Shown here: positions 28,213 to 39,064 of the stretch, piece by piece
Numbering within the stretch: the first letter of the stretch is position 1
Layout of the letters: each line of letters begins with the position of its first letter
Assembly: GCA_027577595.1 (NCBI GenBank)
Contig: JANBRJ010000117.1
Coordinates: 1 to 48,568 of the forward strand
Length of the DNA: 48,568 nucleotides
Direction: 5' to 3'
DNA from: Coemansia sp. RSA 487
Lineage: Eukaryota > Kickxellomycota > Kickxellomycetes > Kickxellales > Kickxellaceae
The notes under the pieces: model-generated
The model's database searches: none
What the model saw: only the letters and a program-made list of their open reading frames with translations
Told to the model about the DNA's origin: nothing
Program-made: the position numbers and the translations under genes

Positions 28213-29667
28213 TTAAACTTCCATTATAGCAGCAGGCTTTTCGTTCCCGTTTGCCACCGTAGATTTTGAAGAAGAAACGTGGTCGGTGAAACCAACACCA
28301 GAACCAGTAGGGGTCCTGTCGCCTTCCTCAAGACCAGCAATCGACGGTGAGCCGCGTCCGTTAAGAGTGGGTTCCATCGTGGCGTATCTGTATCCATGCT
28401 CGCCCATCTCCGTAACGTCGGTACCCGAAATCTCACCTTCCTCGTGGATACGCAGGTGAAGGCCAGGGATGTAATTGAACAGAATCAAAATAAGAGCCGA
28501 CACGACGAATGACCAGCTCGCACCAGCACAGCTAGCGGCCAGCTGGTAGCCGAGCTGCTTCCAGTGGTGGTCGATCCAGCCGCCGTTAATGCTAGAGCCG
28601 TTGAGTGCCGCAACTGCCTTGCTTGCAAAAAGACCAGTGAGTAGGTTACCAACTAGACCACCAATGCCATGGACTGCAAAAACGTCCAAGGCGTCGTCGA
28701 ATCTAAACTTCTCCTTAAAATCGACAGCAAAGTGGCAGGCAACGCCGGCAACAGCGCCAAACACAAGAGCCGCCCATGGAGCAACAAACCCAGATGCCGG
28801 GGTGATGGCCACAAGTCCTGAAACGGCGCCAGAGCAAAAGTGGAAGCTAGAGAACTTTCTGCCGTTGCGGAAGTAGGCAGCTAACGACCACGAAAGGCCG
28901 CCCATACAAGCAGCAATGTGAGTGACGGAAAATGCGAGACCAGCACGACCGTTTGAAGCGACTCCAGAGCCACCGTTGAAACCGAACCAGCCGAACCACA
29001 AGAGAGACGTGCCCAGGATAATGTTCAGATAGTTGTGGGGCTCAAACTTATCTTGTCCGTAGCCGTGACGCTTGCCGAGCACAATCGAGAATGCCAGGGC
29101 GGCAAAGCCAGAGGAAATGTGCACAGGAGTTCCGCCGGCGTAGTCAAGCGAGCCCATCGTGTTCATCCAGCCTTTGGGTGCCCACGACCAGTAGGCAATC
29201 GGATCATAGACGATAGTAGTCCACACAAAGCAAAAGACGATGGCAGGGAGGATGCGGACGCGCTCGGCGGCGCCGCCCAGGGCTAGGGCAGGGGTCAGCG
29301 CAGCAAACATGCACTGGAAAATGGCATAAACGCTGCCAGGAATCGATGGTGCGTTTGCGTGCGCCTTGTCGCCGACGTTGAGCAAAAGACCATAGGTGAG
29401 GTTTCCGATGAACGGATTGGTAGCAGTGTCGGAGAGCGCCAGAGAATAGCCCCAAATCATCCACTGTACACTAACAACAGCCATGGCGATCATGCACAGA
29501 AACACTAAGCTCACCGCGTTCTTGCTGCGAGCCATACCACTGTAAAAGTATCCGACACCGGGCGCCATTATAAACACCAATGCGGCGGACACCAGAATCC
29601 AAGCGGTGTCGCCGGTGTTTATTTGGGATGTGTCATTGTCGTATCTTTTGACTGTTGGCGCAGACAT
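28213..29667 (-). CDS. MEP2: Ammonium transporter (Mep/Amt family, twin-His)
   Basis: Plasma-membrane ammonium importer of 484 residues with about eleven membrane segments. Family motifs include GVGYFYSGMARSKN (first helices), LTPALALGGAAERV, DPIAYWSWAPKGWM and LLWFGWFGFNGGSG. Both pore histidines are present: His183 in GGTPVHISSG and His333 in FAVHGIGGLVG. Yeast Mep2 has this pair, while Mep1 and Mep3 carry Glu at the first place, so this copy belongs to the Mep2-like type that can double as a sensor. The cytosolic tail (about residues 415-484) is Ser/Thr/Gly-rich, a likely place for phosphorylation control. The upstream 120 bases contain GATA cores near 29728 and 29742, but not a clear HGATAR cluster. 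The symbol marks type, not proven orthology. Confidence 0.95.
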   Translation of the reverse strand: MSAPTVKRYDNDTSQINTGDTAWILVSAALVFIMAPGVGYFYSGMARSKNAVSLVFLCMIAMAVVSVQWMIWGYSLALSDTATNPFIGNLTYGLLLNVGDKAHANAPSIPGSVYAIFQCMFAALTPALALGGAAERVRILPAIVFCFVWTTIVYDPIAYWSWAPKGWMNTMGSLDYAGGTPVHISSGFAALAFSIVLGKRHGYGQDKFEPHNYLNIILGTSLLWFGWFGFNGGSGVASNGRAGLAFSVTHIAACMGGLSWSLAAYFRNGRKFSSFHFCSGAVSGLVAITPASGFVAPWAALVFGAVAGVACHFAVDFKEKFRFDDALDVFAVHGIGGLVGNLLTGLFASKAVAALNGSSINGGWIDHHWKQLGYQLAASCAGASWSFVVSALILILFNYIPGLHLRIHEEGEISGTDVTEMGEHGYRYATMEPTLNGRGSPSIAGLEEGDRTPTGSGVGFTDHVSSSKSTVANGNEKPAAIMEV

Positions 29668-31708
29668 TGTTATATATATGTTATGTACTTGAGCTGGCTA
29701 ACAGCAGTCTTGAAGAGTAGTAGCTAAAGATATAGGCGGATGGATATCGCGAAGGGTATTTAAAGCCGAGCAAAGGAAAGGAAAGGAAAACTGCTTCGGA
29801 TCTTGAGATGGAGAGAATATTCTGTCTTTGGAACGGCAGTAGCAATGTTGAAAAATGCGCCTTAGGGATTATATTGTTTTAGCAAAAATTGTTTCGCACG
29901 CGCTGTTTGGAACTACTATAAAAGCTGAGAATAAGTACAATATTAACAATATAGTGTGGCGGTTAGATGGTGCGACCAGGCAAGGGGCGCTGCAATTAAA
30001 ATTTTGTTGGAGGAATGTTAGTAGGGGCTTATAGCACACCAAGCAAATACAAGAAAAAAGAAATGAGTAGGGAGTTTTTGGAGTAAAATGATTAAGCAAA
30101 AATGTTAGGGATTGGGCTTGTTGAAAAAGAAAGGCGAGCTTGACTTTCTTCTGCCCAGCATTTAAAACAGATATATTATGTGGCGTTTGGATGAATTACG
30201 TTCTAAGAGCTCCGTGCACTAGAACAGGACGGCGAATGCCATTTATATATTGCAGATCATAGCGGGGAAAGCGCCATGCCGAACATGCCTTTTCGGCTTA
30301 ATTTTCCAAAAGGTGGAAAATATATCACAAGCATCCATTCTCCTTGTACGATATCTGTGCCTGGTAGTAGTTTTCTTTGGTCCACAGACAACAGCAAGTG
30401 GCCTTTTTTCGTCCCGATTCAACACAGATGGAAAAGCAAAAGGCAATGATGACTGACGCGTTCCGGGGAATAGCGGAAGGGGAGGAAAGAGCAGCTTTGC
30501 ACCATTCGCTGACGGCGGCGTGTAAACAATCGATAGTATACAACACGACTCTGCTCTACTATACTTTTTGGATTGGGGCACAGGGAGAGAAAATTCACAG
30601 CTCTGAGTTTTAGCACTGGCCTTTGTCGGCTTTGATTTGCTGCACAACAATAACCACCAGAGCTGTGACGTTTGAATGCGACACAGGCAAATGAAAGTGG
30701 GGATCAGAATACTCTGTGGCTGATTATTATCCACCCAATCACAAGCACGAATGATCCAACTGATGGAGTCTGATACGCAACTTTTGAAGAACACGCGGAC
30801 AGGAGACTTCGGAAACCGCTGGCAAAACCTCCTATCAATCTTCATCTACAGCGTTTTCTTTTTCATCTGATGGGCTTTTGTGTGTGATGCAGGGAGAACA
30901 TTGGAGATTAGAAATTGATAAGGTGGTGAAAATGATTTTACTTACATGCATCAAAAATATAGAGAATTTTCCTTCTTTTTTAATCGGAAGTGCACAAAAA
31001 CTGTCTTGCGCTCGTTTAAAGTTACGTATTCGTGACAAAGCACATGTGACTTTTACAAATGCGATCATACTTTATCTAAAGCCTTGACATGTTTGAATTC
31101 TTTTGGCAAATACCATTTATATGTTTCTATACTAGTAAACAATGGTAGTATAAGCGCTTCTACCTGGACACGGGTACAGCGATGTTGTACTGTGGTAGCA
31201 AGAGCTGGTTTATGCACTGCATATTCTCTGGAGAAATACAACTGTGCAGGGTAATTGCGACGCTCAAACAGACATCCAGCACACTCATTTGCAGACTGTG
31301 CCCATATGCTTGCCCGATATTTGGTCAAGTGCAGAATATTGACAATATACAGATGCATTAAAATTGTTTTCTTCTTTTCTGTATGAAAGATAGACATCAG
31401 CCTGCTTTGTTCGTCTGTATGCCAAGGACGATATGAAAGTAAACTTGGTCCATATCGATAAAGATCAAAGCGAACTCGTTTATTATTCAATTATAGAAAA
31501 TACTTCTTAGAAGACGTTCCATTTGTCATTTAATGGAAGAAATTCCTCCAATCGATATATATTGTGGCTATTTACCACAGCTAAACACATATTTGAAAAT
31601 AATTGTTGTAATCGATGCGATCATCATTGCTAGAAGGCTAATAACAACAATGTGAAGAGCCCAGCTGTGAATCAACTCAGCGCAAACATTTGGAAATGAT
31701 TACATCTA
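29668..31708. other. 2.0-kb intergenic region
   Basis: Contains the ammonium transporter promoter and leader at its left end and the 3' end of the PRCC-like gene at its right end. A 200-codon minus-strand frame (30243-30845) and a 141-codon minus-strand frame without ATG (31065-31490) show no family resemblance. GGAAA repeats occur at about 29773-29788. I see no RNA gene. Confidence 0.5.
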
Positions 31709-33031
31709 CTACATGCCATACTTGGAGCGCGCTGCCTTTCTGGCGTTCTTCCGATTGGCGTGAGCCTCCTTGAGCTCGGATTCTTGCTCCTGCGCCTGTA
31801 GTGCCAAATACATGATATTATGCTTTTGCTTTTTCTTTTTGCCAACCGCGTCACCTTCAATAATAGTGTGTGTTGCTCTCCTACGACTTTCGGCTGCGCG
31901 CTTAGCTGCAAACTCAGCACCAGACTTGGCATCAGAATAATCCGAACCGGCAAGCTGCGAGCGATGTGACAGATCTTTAACCGCCATGCCAATCATTGCA
32001 CTCGCCTCCCCGCGCTTGAAGGCGCTGCGTCCAATCAACTTTTCAATATCGGCTTTATCGATATTTGATCCCAGAGACGGATTCTCCCTGGCATGCACGT
32101 CACTCCTTACCTCCGTCATGTGCCGGTCGTTTTGATCTTGATATAGACTCCTAGCATCAATGTATTGACTGCTATCTGGATCGTAATAATAATACAACCC
32201 ACTCGTGTGGTCATAATAGTACCCGCTGTTCGGGTCGTAGTACATCTCTATTTCGCCTGTTTGATCCTTTGTCGCGATTATATGGTCTGCACTGTCGGGA
32301 TCAACATCTGTGGAATTCGTATTTGCGTCTAGTTCGCGTTGCAAAATGGCTTGTTCCGACTCGCCGATTGTGAAGAATGATCCGGATTCCTGCAAGTTTA
32401 GATGCTCATCATCGCCATCGGTATCATCTACTTTGGACTTTTTCTCTATAAGAGACGATTGCGTAATAAGTGTATCGGTCTTTTGTGAGATTGTGCTGTT
32501 GCTGCTGTTGCTTCTCCTATCGGCTGTTTTTCCTTTTTGCCTATTTGTCAAAGAATGGGGAACAAGTATCGAGCGCTGGATCCGATCAGGCTCTTCACTT
32601 GTTCCTGTATGATCCTTAATCAACTGCGCTGCTGGGTCCCCAAGCACTTTTCTAGAATTCTTTGGTGCTGGGAGTATGCTGGACAAGTCGGAGAATACGC
32701 TTCCAGAATGTGCTTTTGTACCTTTGGCCGAATCAGAGTTGTCTTGTCTGCTATGGCTCGATGTACTGCTCTGATTTTCTACTGATGGTTCAGTTTGAGC
32801 TGTGTCGGATTGAGGCAGATTTACGACTATCTTTATTTTCTTGCCTCCTACTTTGTTATTTGGCGGTGGCAATATGCTGCTTAATTTTGTCCCAAGCACG
32901 CTTTGTGGCTGTTCCCTGTTGCCATTGGAAAGGTGACTACTCTGCGTCTTGCTTTCGCTCTCCGACTCCGATTCTGAGCTTGATGAGCCGTACTCGGGAA
33001 CAAGGGATATGTTGTTTTGACCATTCATCAT
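31709..33031 (-). CDS. OCRE + PRCC-domain splicing-associated protein
   Basis: Single-exon gene of 440 residues. The N-terminus is Ser/Glu-rich and holds two short repeats (SSILPPPNNK at 51-60 and SSILPAPKNS at 117-126), like the LPAPK motifs of human PRCC. Residues about 262-292 form an OCRE-type repeat of aromatic octamers (YYDPNSGYYYDHTSGLYYYY). The C-terminus (about 335-440) is the PRCC/MAD2B-interacting domain, with SAFKRGEASAMIGM and KHNIMYLALQAQEQESELK, ending ARSKYGM. PRCC proteins associate with spliceosomes in the nucleus, and OCRE domains bind Sm-tail proline-rich peptides, so a splicing role follows from the families. Human PRCC lacks OCRE; the combination is the odd feature. It is divergent from USO1. 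Confidence 0.85.
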   Translation of the reverse strand: MMNGQNNISLVPEYGSSSSESESESESKTQSSHLSNGNREQPQSVLGTKLSSILPPPNNKVGGKKIKIVVNLPQSDTAQTEPSVENQSSTSSHSRQDNSDSAKGTKAHSGSVFSDLSSILPAPKNSRKVLGDPAAQLIKDHTGTSEEPDRIQRSILVPHSLTNRQKGKTADRRSNSSNSTISQKTDTLITQSSLIEKKSKVDDTDGDDEHLNLQESGSFFTIGESEQAILQRELDANTNSTDVDPDSADHIIATKDQTGEIEMYYDPNSGYYYDHTSGLYYYYDPDSSQYIDARSLYQDQNDRHMTEVRSDVHARENPSLGSNIDKADIEKLIGRSAFKRGEASAMIGMAVKDLSHRSQLAGSDYSDAKSGAEFAAKRAAESRRRATHTIIEGDAVGKKKKQKHNIMYLALQAQEQESELKEAHANRKNARKAARSKYGM

Positions 33032-33353
33032 TCAAGAAATACTATAATACAGATGATATAACGACATTCAGCTTAAAGACCAGTAGAAGCAGGTTGTAGT
33101 CCAAAAAAATACGTTCCCACAGATATATTTACACGAGAAACGTATGCTAAAAGGGTTGTGCACGTGTATTTTTGGTTTTCATGCCACGTATAAAGTATGA
33201 AGCCATCAGATGTTTTGCTCACACTCCCACGCCTTCATTCCTGTGTTTTCTTTTCCTACTGTTCATATTTTTATTCTTTCTTGGAATAGTGTAGCCAATT
33301 GCTCCTCGTGTTACTTGTACTCATCTATCTTTCTCTGTTTCTAAAGATTTGAA
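33032..33353. promoter_or_regulatory. Divergent promoter, PRCC-like / USO1
   Basis: A 322-base spacer between head-to-head start codons. TATAAAGT at 33189-33196 lies 165 nt before the USO1 ATG, followed by a pyrimidine-rich leader. An A/T-rich tract at about 33040-33060 is near the other start. Confidence 0.6.
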
Positions 33354-36300
33354 ATGGACTTTTTCAAGAGGTATAGCGCGATTGGCGCGAGCCAGCAGCA
33401 ATCGTCAACAGAGACAATCCAGCGCCTGGCAGACAGAATCGAAACGTCCACGCTGCCAGAGGACAGGAGGGCTGCAGTACTCAGTCTCAAAGGGTTGTCG
33501 CGGGAATACAAAAAGGTACGTCTTCCATGGTTACAGACTTTTCAACCTGCGAATGTCTATAAATTTACTTAGTACCAACTTGATATTCAATTTCATATTT
33601 ACTTTCTAGGATGTTGGCGAAGCAGCTTTGACAGCACTGCTGAATATACTAAAGGAAGAACACGAGGATCAGCAGCTTCCCAAGGCTGTTCTAGAGACGC
33701 TAACCAACTTGTGCACGCGGACGCCTCCCAGAGGCGATTCGTTTGACGAGAAAGTAGAACGAGGCGATCCTGTTGCGGACACGTTTGCGCAAAGGGTGCT
33801 AGACTATGACCACGACATGGTTTCGATCTTTTTGGGATTACTTGGCGAGGCTGACTTCCATGTTAGGTACTACACCGTGCAGCTGCTTGGAACGCTCCAC
33901 TTGTACGCAGGCGAAATTCTTCAGAACCGTGTTATGGTGTCGCCAACGGGCGTTGGGCGTTTGGTTGACCTTCTTTCTGACCAGCGCGACATTATCCGCA
34001 ACGAGGGTATCCAGCTGCTGATAGCAATGACCGAAAGCAATGCCGATATACAGAAAATTGTTGCCTTTGAGAGTGCATTCGACCTTCTCTTGGGAATTGT
34101 TAACGAAGAGGGCGGCGTCCGCGGTAATATTATTGTCCAGGACTGTCTCCAACTCCTGCACAACTTGCTAAACTATAACGTCTCTAACCAGAACCTTTTC
34201 CGTGAGACTTCTGGAATCCAAAGACTGCCCGATCTGCTGATCACCGATCCAAGCCAGACTGCTGCTGGTCAAGGCGGCAACCAGCCGTTTGATGCGGATG
34301 AAGATATGGAATGGACTGCTCAACACGCACGCAACATGCTTGTAGTGTTGGATATTATCCGAATGCTCATCCAGCCAGGAAACACAAACACAGAGTCGAA
34401 CCAGACCGCGATGCAGCAGTACGGTCTTATTCCACCACTTCTGCAGCTTGCTCTTTCCAGCGAAGCTCCATCGAGTGTACGAGCGCAGGCTCTTTATTCA
34501 ATTGGCGATACTATCCGGTCCCATCAAGCAAACCAGAACCTGTTCCAGCGAATCCTTATCACGGCTGCTAGCGATGATGAAGCTGATGACACAGGGGCAA
34601 AGGCCATTCCAGAGCCTGCCATTGTCATTGTCATTCGCCTGTCTGTGGGTAAAAGACCGGCCAATGTTCCGGCCAGCGAGTATTATATTGTCAGATCGGC
34701 AGCTGCTTACCTTGTCCAGGCATACGTGGGCAGCAACCCTGATGCACAGCTGGCACTCGCAGCGACTCTTACTCCGCCTGGCGACACGGACAATAGTACT
34801 GAGCCTGAGCAGCATCAATCAGCAGGCTCCTTGGTTGTGTCGGTTCTACTCGATTGGAACGAGACAGGCAGGGAAGACGTGTGGCGTGTATGGTTTGCAT
34901 CGCTGTTGCTATCGACGATCATTTACGACAATGTCGAGTGCAAGGAGCAAGCACTGAGGATTTCGCTTGGTGATGAGAGCAAGGGCGAGGACATTATTCC
35001 CCTGATCAACGAGCTTATGTCTCAAGCACGTCAAGCGACTCAGCAAGGGGCCGACGTACGCGTAAGCGTTTCTTTACTGTCGCTTATTTGTGTATGGTTG
35101 GTTGGATTCCCAAAGGGTGTGTCTGTTATTCTTGAGGAGTCCAGCAACGTCACTTTCTTGGTGGAGCAAATCAACGGGTCCTCGGGCGTCAATGTACTTG
35201 TTCAGGGGGTTGCCGCATTTGCGCTTGGGCTTATCTACGAGTTTGATGTTGAAGCAGACACTTCAATGTCCCGCGATGAAATATATCCAATTATATCGAA
35301 GCGTGTTGGCTCAGATCAGCTGCTTATCCGGGTCCAGCGGCTGCGCGATTCAAAGGAATTCCAGTATGCGGTTGGACTTGCTGCAGGGACGCACTCGAAT
35401 GCGTATGGTGGAGCACCAACAGAGATATTCTTTGACAGCGTGTTTACCAATATGTTTAAGCATCATTATGAGAGCTTCCGAGTGGCGGTGCGTCTTGGTC
35501 CAAGCGAAGCTATGGCAAACCCTAACTATGCCCATCTCCAAGGAGGAGGTATGATGACTAGCTACGCAGGTACGGCTACTCCCGGAAGTGCGCCTGGGAC
35601 GCCTGCACTAGGCGGTGCCACCCTCTCGCGTTCGGCCTCGCCAGCAGCACCGGCACCGACAGGCATGGCGTACAGCTCACTAAGAGATGTGAATGCTAGC
35701 GGAGGATTGGCCGAGTCGATGGTGTCCAGAAGTGAGCTTGAGACGCTAAATGCGAAGCTGCTTGAGCATGAGAGCACGATTGCAGATTTGAGACGTGAAC
35801 TTGCGGAGGCATCAAAGTCAGTACAACAGACTTCTAATGAATACGTGAGCGTCGATGGTGGATTGGTGGCCCAGGAAAGTGAATTAAGGATAAAATTCGA
35901 GGCTGAGCGAGACAGACAAGCTGCAGAGTTATCCAATTTACGTGACGAGCTTAGCACTGTCAAAGCGCAGCTTGTGGAGGCACAGCAGAAGCAAAGCAGC
36001 AGTGACGGTGAAAAGACTGCCAACCTCGAAAAATCACTGTCTGGTCTGAAGATAGATATTGAGCAAAAGGAAGCACAATGGAATGAGCAGCGCAGCGAGC
36101 TGCAAAAGAAGCTTGCCAACTCTGAGAAGCAGGTAGTCAAAGCAGCAGCAGCTGTGCGCAACACCAACAAGAAGAAGGAGCAGCAGCAAGCGTCTGCACT
36201 CGAGAATCTGGAGAAGGAAGCCAAAGCAAAGGACGAGCAGATCTCCAAGTTAAACGCACAGATCCAAGAGCTATTGGAAAAGACAAAGGACCTTGATAAT

Positions 36301-36468
36301 GCCAATGAGCTGAAAGGAAGGATTGCTGGGCTAGAGAAGGAGCAGGAGGACCTTCTTGTCTATTTGGCTGATCAGGACCAGCAGGCAAAAGAGCATCGTG
36401 CCAAACTGCGCAAATACGGCGAGGATATCCCGCCATCCGACGACGAAGCAGAGGACGATGACGAGTAG
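33354..36468 (+). CDS. USO1: Vesicle tethering factor p115/Uso1 (two exons)
   Basis: Golgi tether that links ER-derived COPII vesicles to the cis-Golgi and supports SNARE assembly. Exon 1 is 33354-33515, exon 2 33610-36468; the GTACGT...TTCTAG intron falls in phase 0 after EYKK. The 1006-residue protein has an armadillo-repeat globular head (about 1-680), including MDFFKRYS at the start and NQNLFRETSGIQRLPDLL. A Gly/Ala/Ser/Pro linker follows, then a coiled-coil tail from about 745 to 985 (LRRELAEASKSVQQT through KLNAQIQELLEKTKDLD). The end is acidic (PPSDDEAEDDDE), as in the family. It is shorter than yeast Uso1 (about 1790) and close to animal p115 (about 960), so the tail is the short form. 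Confidence 0.95.
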
Positions 36469-36574
36469 GGGCTTTCACATTTTTCACGTTGTTTTCTTTC
36501 AATTCCATACTTTCAGATAAAATAGCAGCTTTTAAATATATTGGTTACGTTTGAAGAATATATAGAGAGAAACC

Positions 36575-37897
36575 TTACCTACCATGAGTGGGGAATGACC
36601 CGATCGCCAGGGACTTTATGACCTTACCGAGCTTGATATCGGGCGAAATGTAGTTCATTGCCTGCTCGGTCGGGAGGACTTCGTCTCCCATTTGACTGAC
36701 TGCGTGGTGGTCGCCAAGGACAAGCTTGATTTTGCCGTATATGCTAGATCCACCTCTTCCGCCCTTGCGTCCGCCCATAGCCATATTCGCCGTATGTCTT
36801 GTGACAGTATCTTGCTCTCCTCCTCTCTCTGCACGAATAATAGCAGAGATGGAGTCACCAGCAGTACGGCCGCCATTAGCAGCAGCGCCGGCCAATTTGA
36901 CCTTGTTGCGGTTAGTGATATCGCCAACTGCAAATATATGGTCGTACTGAGGGTCGTCAAGCTGCATTGTTTCGGCTCTGATGCGGATCCCGTTGGAAGC
37001 AAAGATGGATTGGTCGGTAGACGAAGGTAGGTCGATGAGCGGCGCCTTGGACTTTATGCCAAGGCAATTGAAGACAAGGTCAGCTTCTACAGTATAGCCA
37101 GATGAGGTCACAAGTGTTGCGTTGCGCTTAACCGTATCAACCAGCTCTGGAAGAACGTCGGTGTATTTGGAGCTGCCATGGGGGCTAAAGTCCTCTTGTT
37201 CCGACGATTTCTCGTCAACGACACGCTCACCAAACATTGTGTTGACGCCAATCATGTGGAGAACGCGGACTACTTCTTTACGGAATTCGTCCTTGAATGG
37301 TCCTGGCACAGGGAGCTCTCGAGAATGAACCAGTGTAATCTCTTTGTGCGGGTAATCGGTCTTGAGGTCTGCCGCAAGTTCCGTGCCTACGGCGCCACCT
37401 CCGACAACCACAATGGATTTTGCATCTCTGATAGACATTTGGTACTTTTCCATTGCAGCAAGATACTCATCACGGGTAGATGCGGCTACTCCAATGGGTG
37501 CGTTACGGCTCTGCCCCAGAGCAACAACCAGATAGTCGAACTCGACATGCTCGCTGGAATCGGCAAATTCGACATGGGTAGATGTGATGCGCGAGATTAT
37601 TCTTTTTTTGATTTCAATTGACGAGTGCTGGAGCCATGGCATATCGCGGTAGGGGATCCAGAGCTTGCGTGAGTACTCGGGCTGAGATAGACCGCGAGTT
37701 ATGCCGAGATAATGGACAAAACCGTCTTTGCGGTCGATGAGAGTTATCTTGACGTCAGGGTTGGGTGGGGCCTGCTCTGTTCCGTCATAGTCGGGGTTGG
37801 TGGCCAGGAGATTCAGATATAGGCTCTTAACGGCATTCAGACCACCAAAGTTGCCGCCAGCAACAGCAATACGAATGGGACTGCGAATGATAGGCAT
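36575..37897 (-). CDS. FSP1/AIF-like FAD-dependent oxidoreductase
   Basis: Two-dinucleotide-binding-fold NAD(P)H oxidoreductase of 440 residues, like AIFM2/FSP1 and type-II NADH dehydrogenases. The FAD-binding Rossmann motif is AVAGGNFGG (residues 11-19), then TLIDRKDGFVHYLG. The NAD(P)H-binding motif is VVVGGGAVGTELA (163-175). The second FAD motif is HIFAVGDIT near residue 340. Members transfer electrons to quinones at membranes. Human FSP1 is N-myristoylated at Gly2; this protein starts MPII, so that attachment is absent, and no signal peptide is seen. It is tail to tail with USO1, 106 nt apart. Substrate and location cannot be read from sequence. A second relative lies 3.2 kb away. Confidence 0.9.
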   Translation of the reverse strand: MPIIRSPIRIAVAGGNFGGLNAVKSLYLNLLATNPDYDGTEQAPPNPDVKITLIDRKDGFVHYLGITRGLSQPEYSRKLWIPYRDMPWLQHSSIEIKKRIISRITSTHVEFADSSEHVEFDYLVVALGQSRNAPIGVAASTRDEYLAAMEKYQMSIRDAKSIVVVGGGAVGTELAADLKTDYPHKEITLVHSRELPVPGPFKDEFRKEVVRVLHMIGVNTMFGERVVDEKSSEQEDFSPHGSSKYTDVLPELVDTVKRNATLVTSSGYTVEADLVFNCLGIKSKAPLIDLPSSTDQSIFASNGIRIRAETMQLDDPQYDHIFAVGDITNRNKVKLAGAAANGGRTAGDSISAIIRAERGGEQDTVTRHTANMAMGGRKGGRGGSSIYGKIKLVLGDHHAVSQMGDEVLPTEQAMNYISPDIKLGKVIKSLAIGSFPTHGR

Positions 37898-39064
37898 TGT
37901 AAGTGTATCAAAAAGTTTATAAATAAACGAAGTAGCCTGGAAATTCAGTTGTTTTGCGCCTAGTTTATGTGGAACGGATAAAGGAGAAATATATCGTTTT
38001 GTAGGTTGAAGGGGACCAGAAATGAAAGCGGTAGCAATGCCAGGAACAGGATCATTTTATATATGCTCTCTCTTGAGAGAAAATCAAGCTAGTGGGCAAT
38101 TCTGGCCTTGCAAAGTGACAAAATGTGGGCAATAGAAAAAGTCTTGGCATTTTTTCCCTTCAAGACAGTTTAGATGTTTCTGCCGCACTATCTGATAGAG
38201 CTTAAGAATTTTCTTTTCTTTAGCAGGTGGCGACCAATAGGAGGAAAGACCGAGAAGCTCAGTAAATCTCTACACCTCTTAATTCCGCGTGATAACCACC
38301 GGGCTGCGGCAACCGAGAATACAAAAAGATGGAAACGCTATTTGTACGAAAGAAAGGCTTGTATAAGATAATGTTTCCACAATGTGTGAAGATTTTCGAA
38401 AGCGTTACACGAAAAATACCTGAAAATCAAAAGCATGTATTAATAAAATATTCAAGCAAAATTGCAAAAACAGCAGCAACGGCTTGTTTGGCTTCCCTTG
38501 GTCGGAGGCTTCTTTAGTTCTGCTTCTTTTTCCCTTTCAACCAAGAAATAAACATCGCTTGTAACAACTACCACCCCCTCATGAATTATTTAACCCCACG
38601 TACACATATCCTGAGAGGCGTCCATTGCCAGGGATAAAGGCGCAAGGCCGCTTATGGCATCAGCAACAGCTGATACGATGCGTGAAGGCTTGTTTTTACT
38701 TCTAGTCAGCGGGGTTACACTTGACAGACTGCTCCTTCTCCTGCGAGGCTATGACAGCTGCTGCGTCTGTAGCAGCCTTGCGCTTGGAATGACAGCTGGG
38801 CTGAGCGTTGGTCCTGTGAATACGATTTATACACGTTTTTTGTGGAAGCAAGATAAGGCGAAAGTTTTCATGTATGAGTTATGTTCTTTCAAGGAAATTA
38901 TTTTTCACATGTATAGATTTTTATTCTCTTTCAAAGCCTATTTTTCACCACCCAAGAGCATGTACTCTATACTCTTATTTTCCCTTGATCCGAATTTCGT
39001 CAAACCCTCCCTAATAAACAATATTATTGATGAGTATTAGCACTACTTATTAGAATCGAAGGGC
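37898..39064. other. 1.2-kb intergenic region
   Basis: Upstream of the FSP1-like gene and downstream of the F-box/LRR-like gene. A 128-codon plus-strand frame from ATG 38654 to 39040 starts with a hydrophobic run (REGLFLLLVSGVTLD), but has no family resemblance and no clear promoter. Two smaller frames overlap at 38174-38517. I do not call a gene. Confidence 0.45.

Noticed and set aside
29668-29800. GATA-factor control sites upstream of the ammonium transporter
   Set aside because: GATA cores exist, but none I checked fits the HGATAR consensus and there is no close pair.
30243-30845. 200-codon minus-strand open frame with ATG
   Set aside because: No domain, odd composition and no conservation-like pattern; a frame of this length is expected by chance in a window of this size.
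31065-31490. 141-codon minus-strand open frame
   Set aside because: No ATG at its start and no family resemblance; it may be a relic, but nothing supports that.
38654-39040. 128-codon plus-strand frame starting with a hydrophobic run
   Set aside because: Composition beyond the first 60 codons looks non-coding and no homolog is recognisable.
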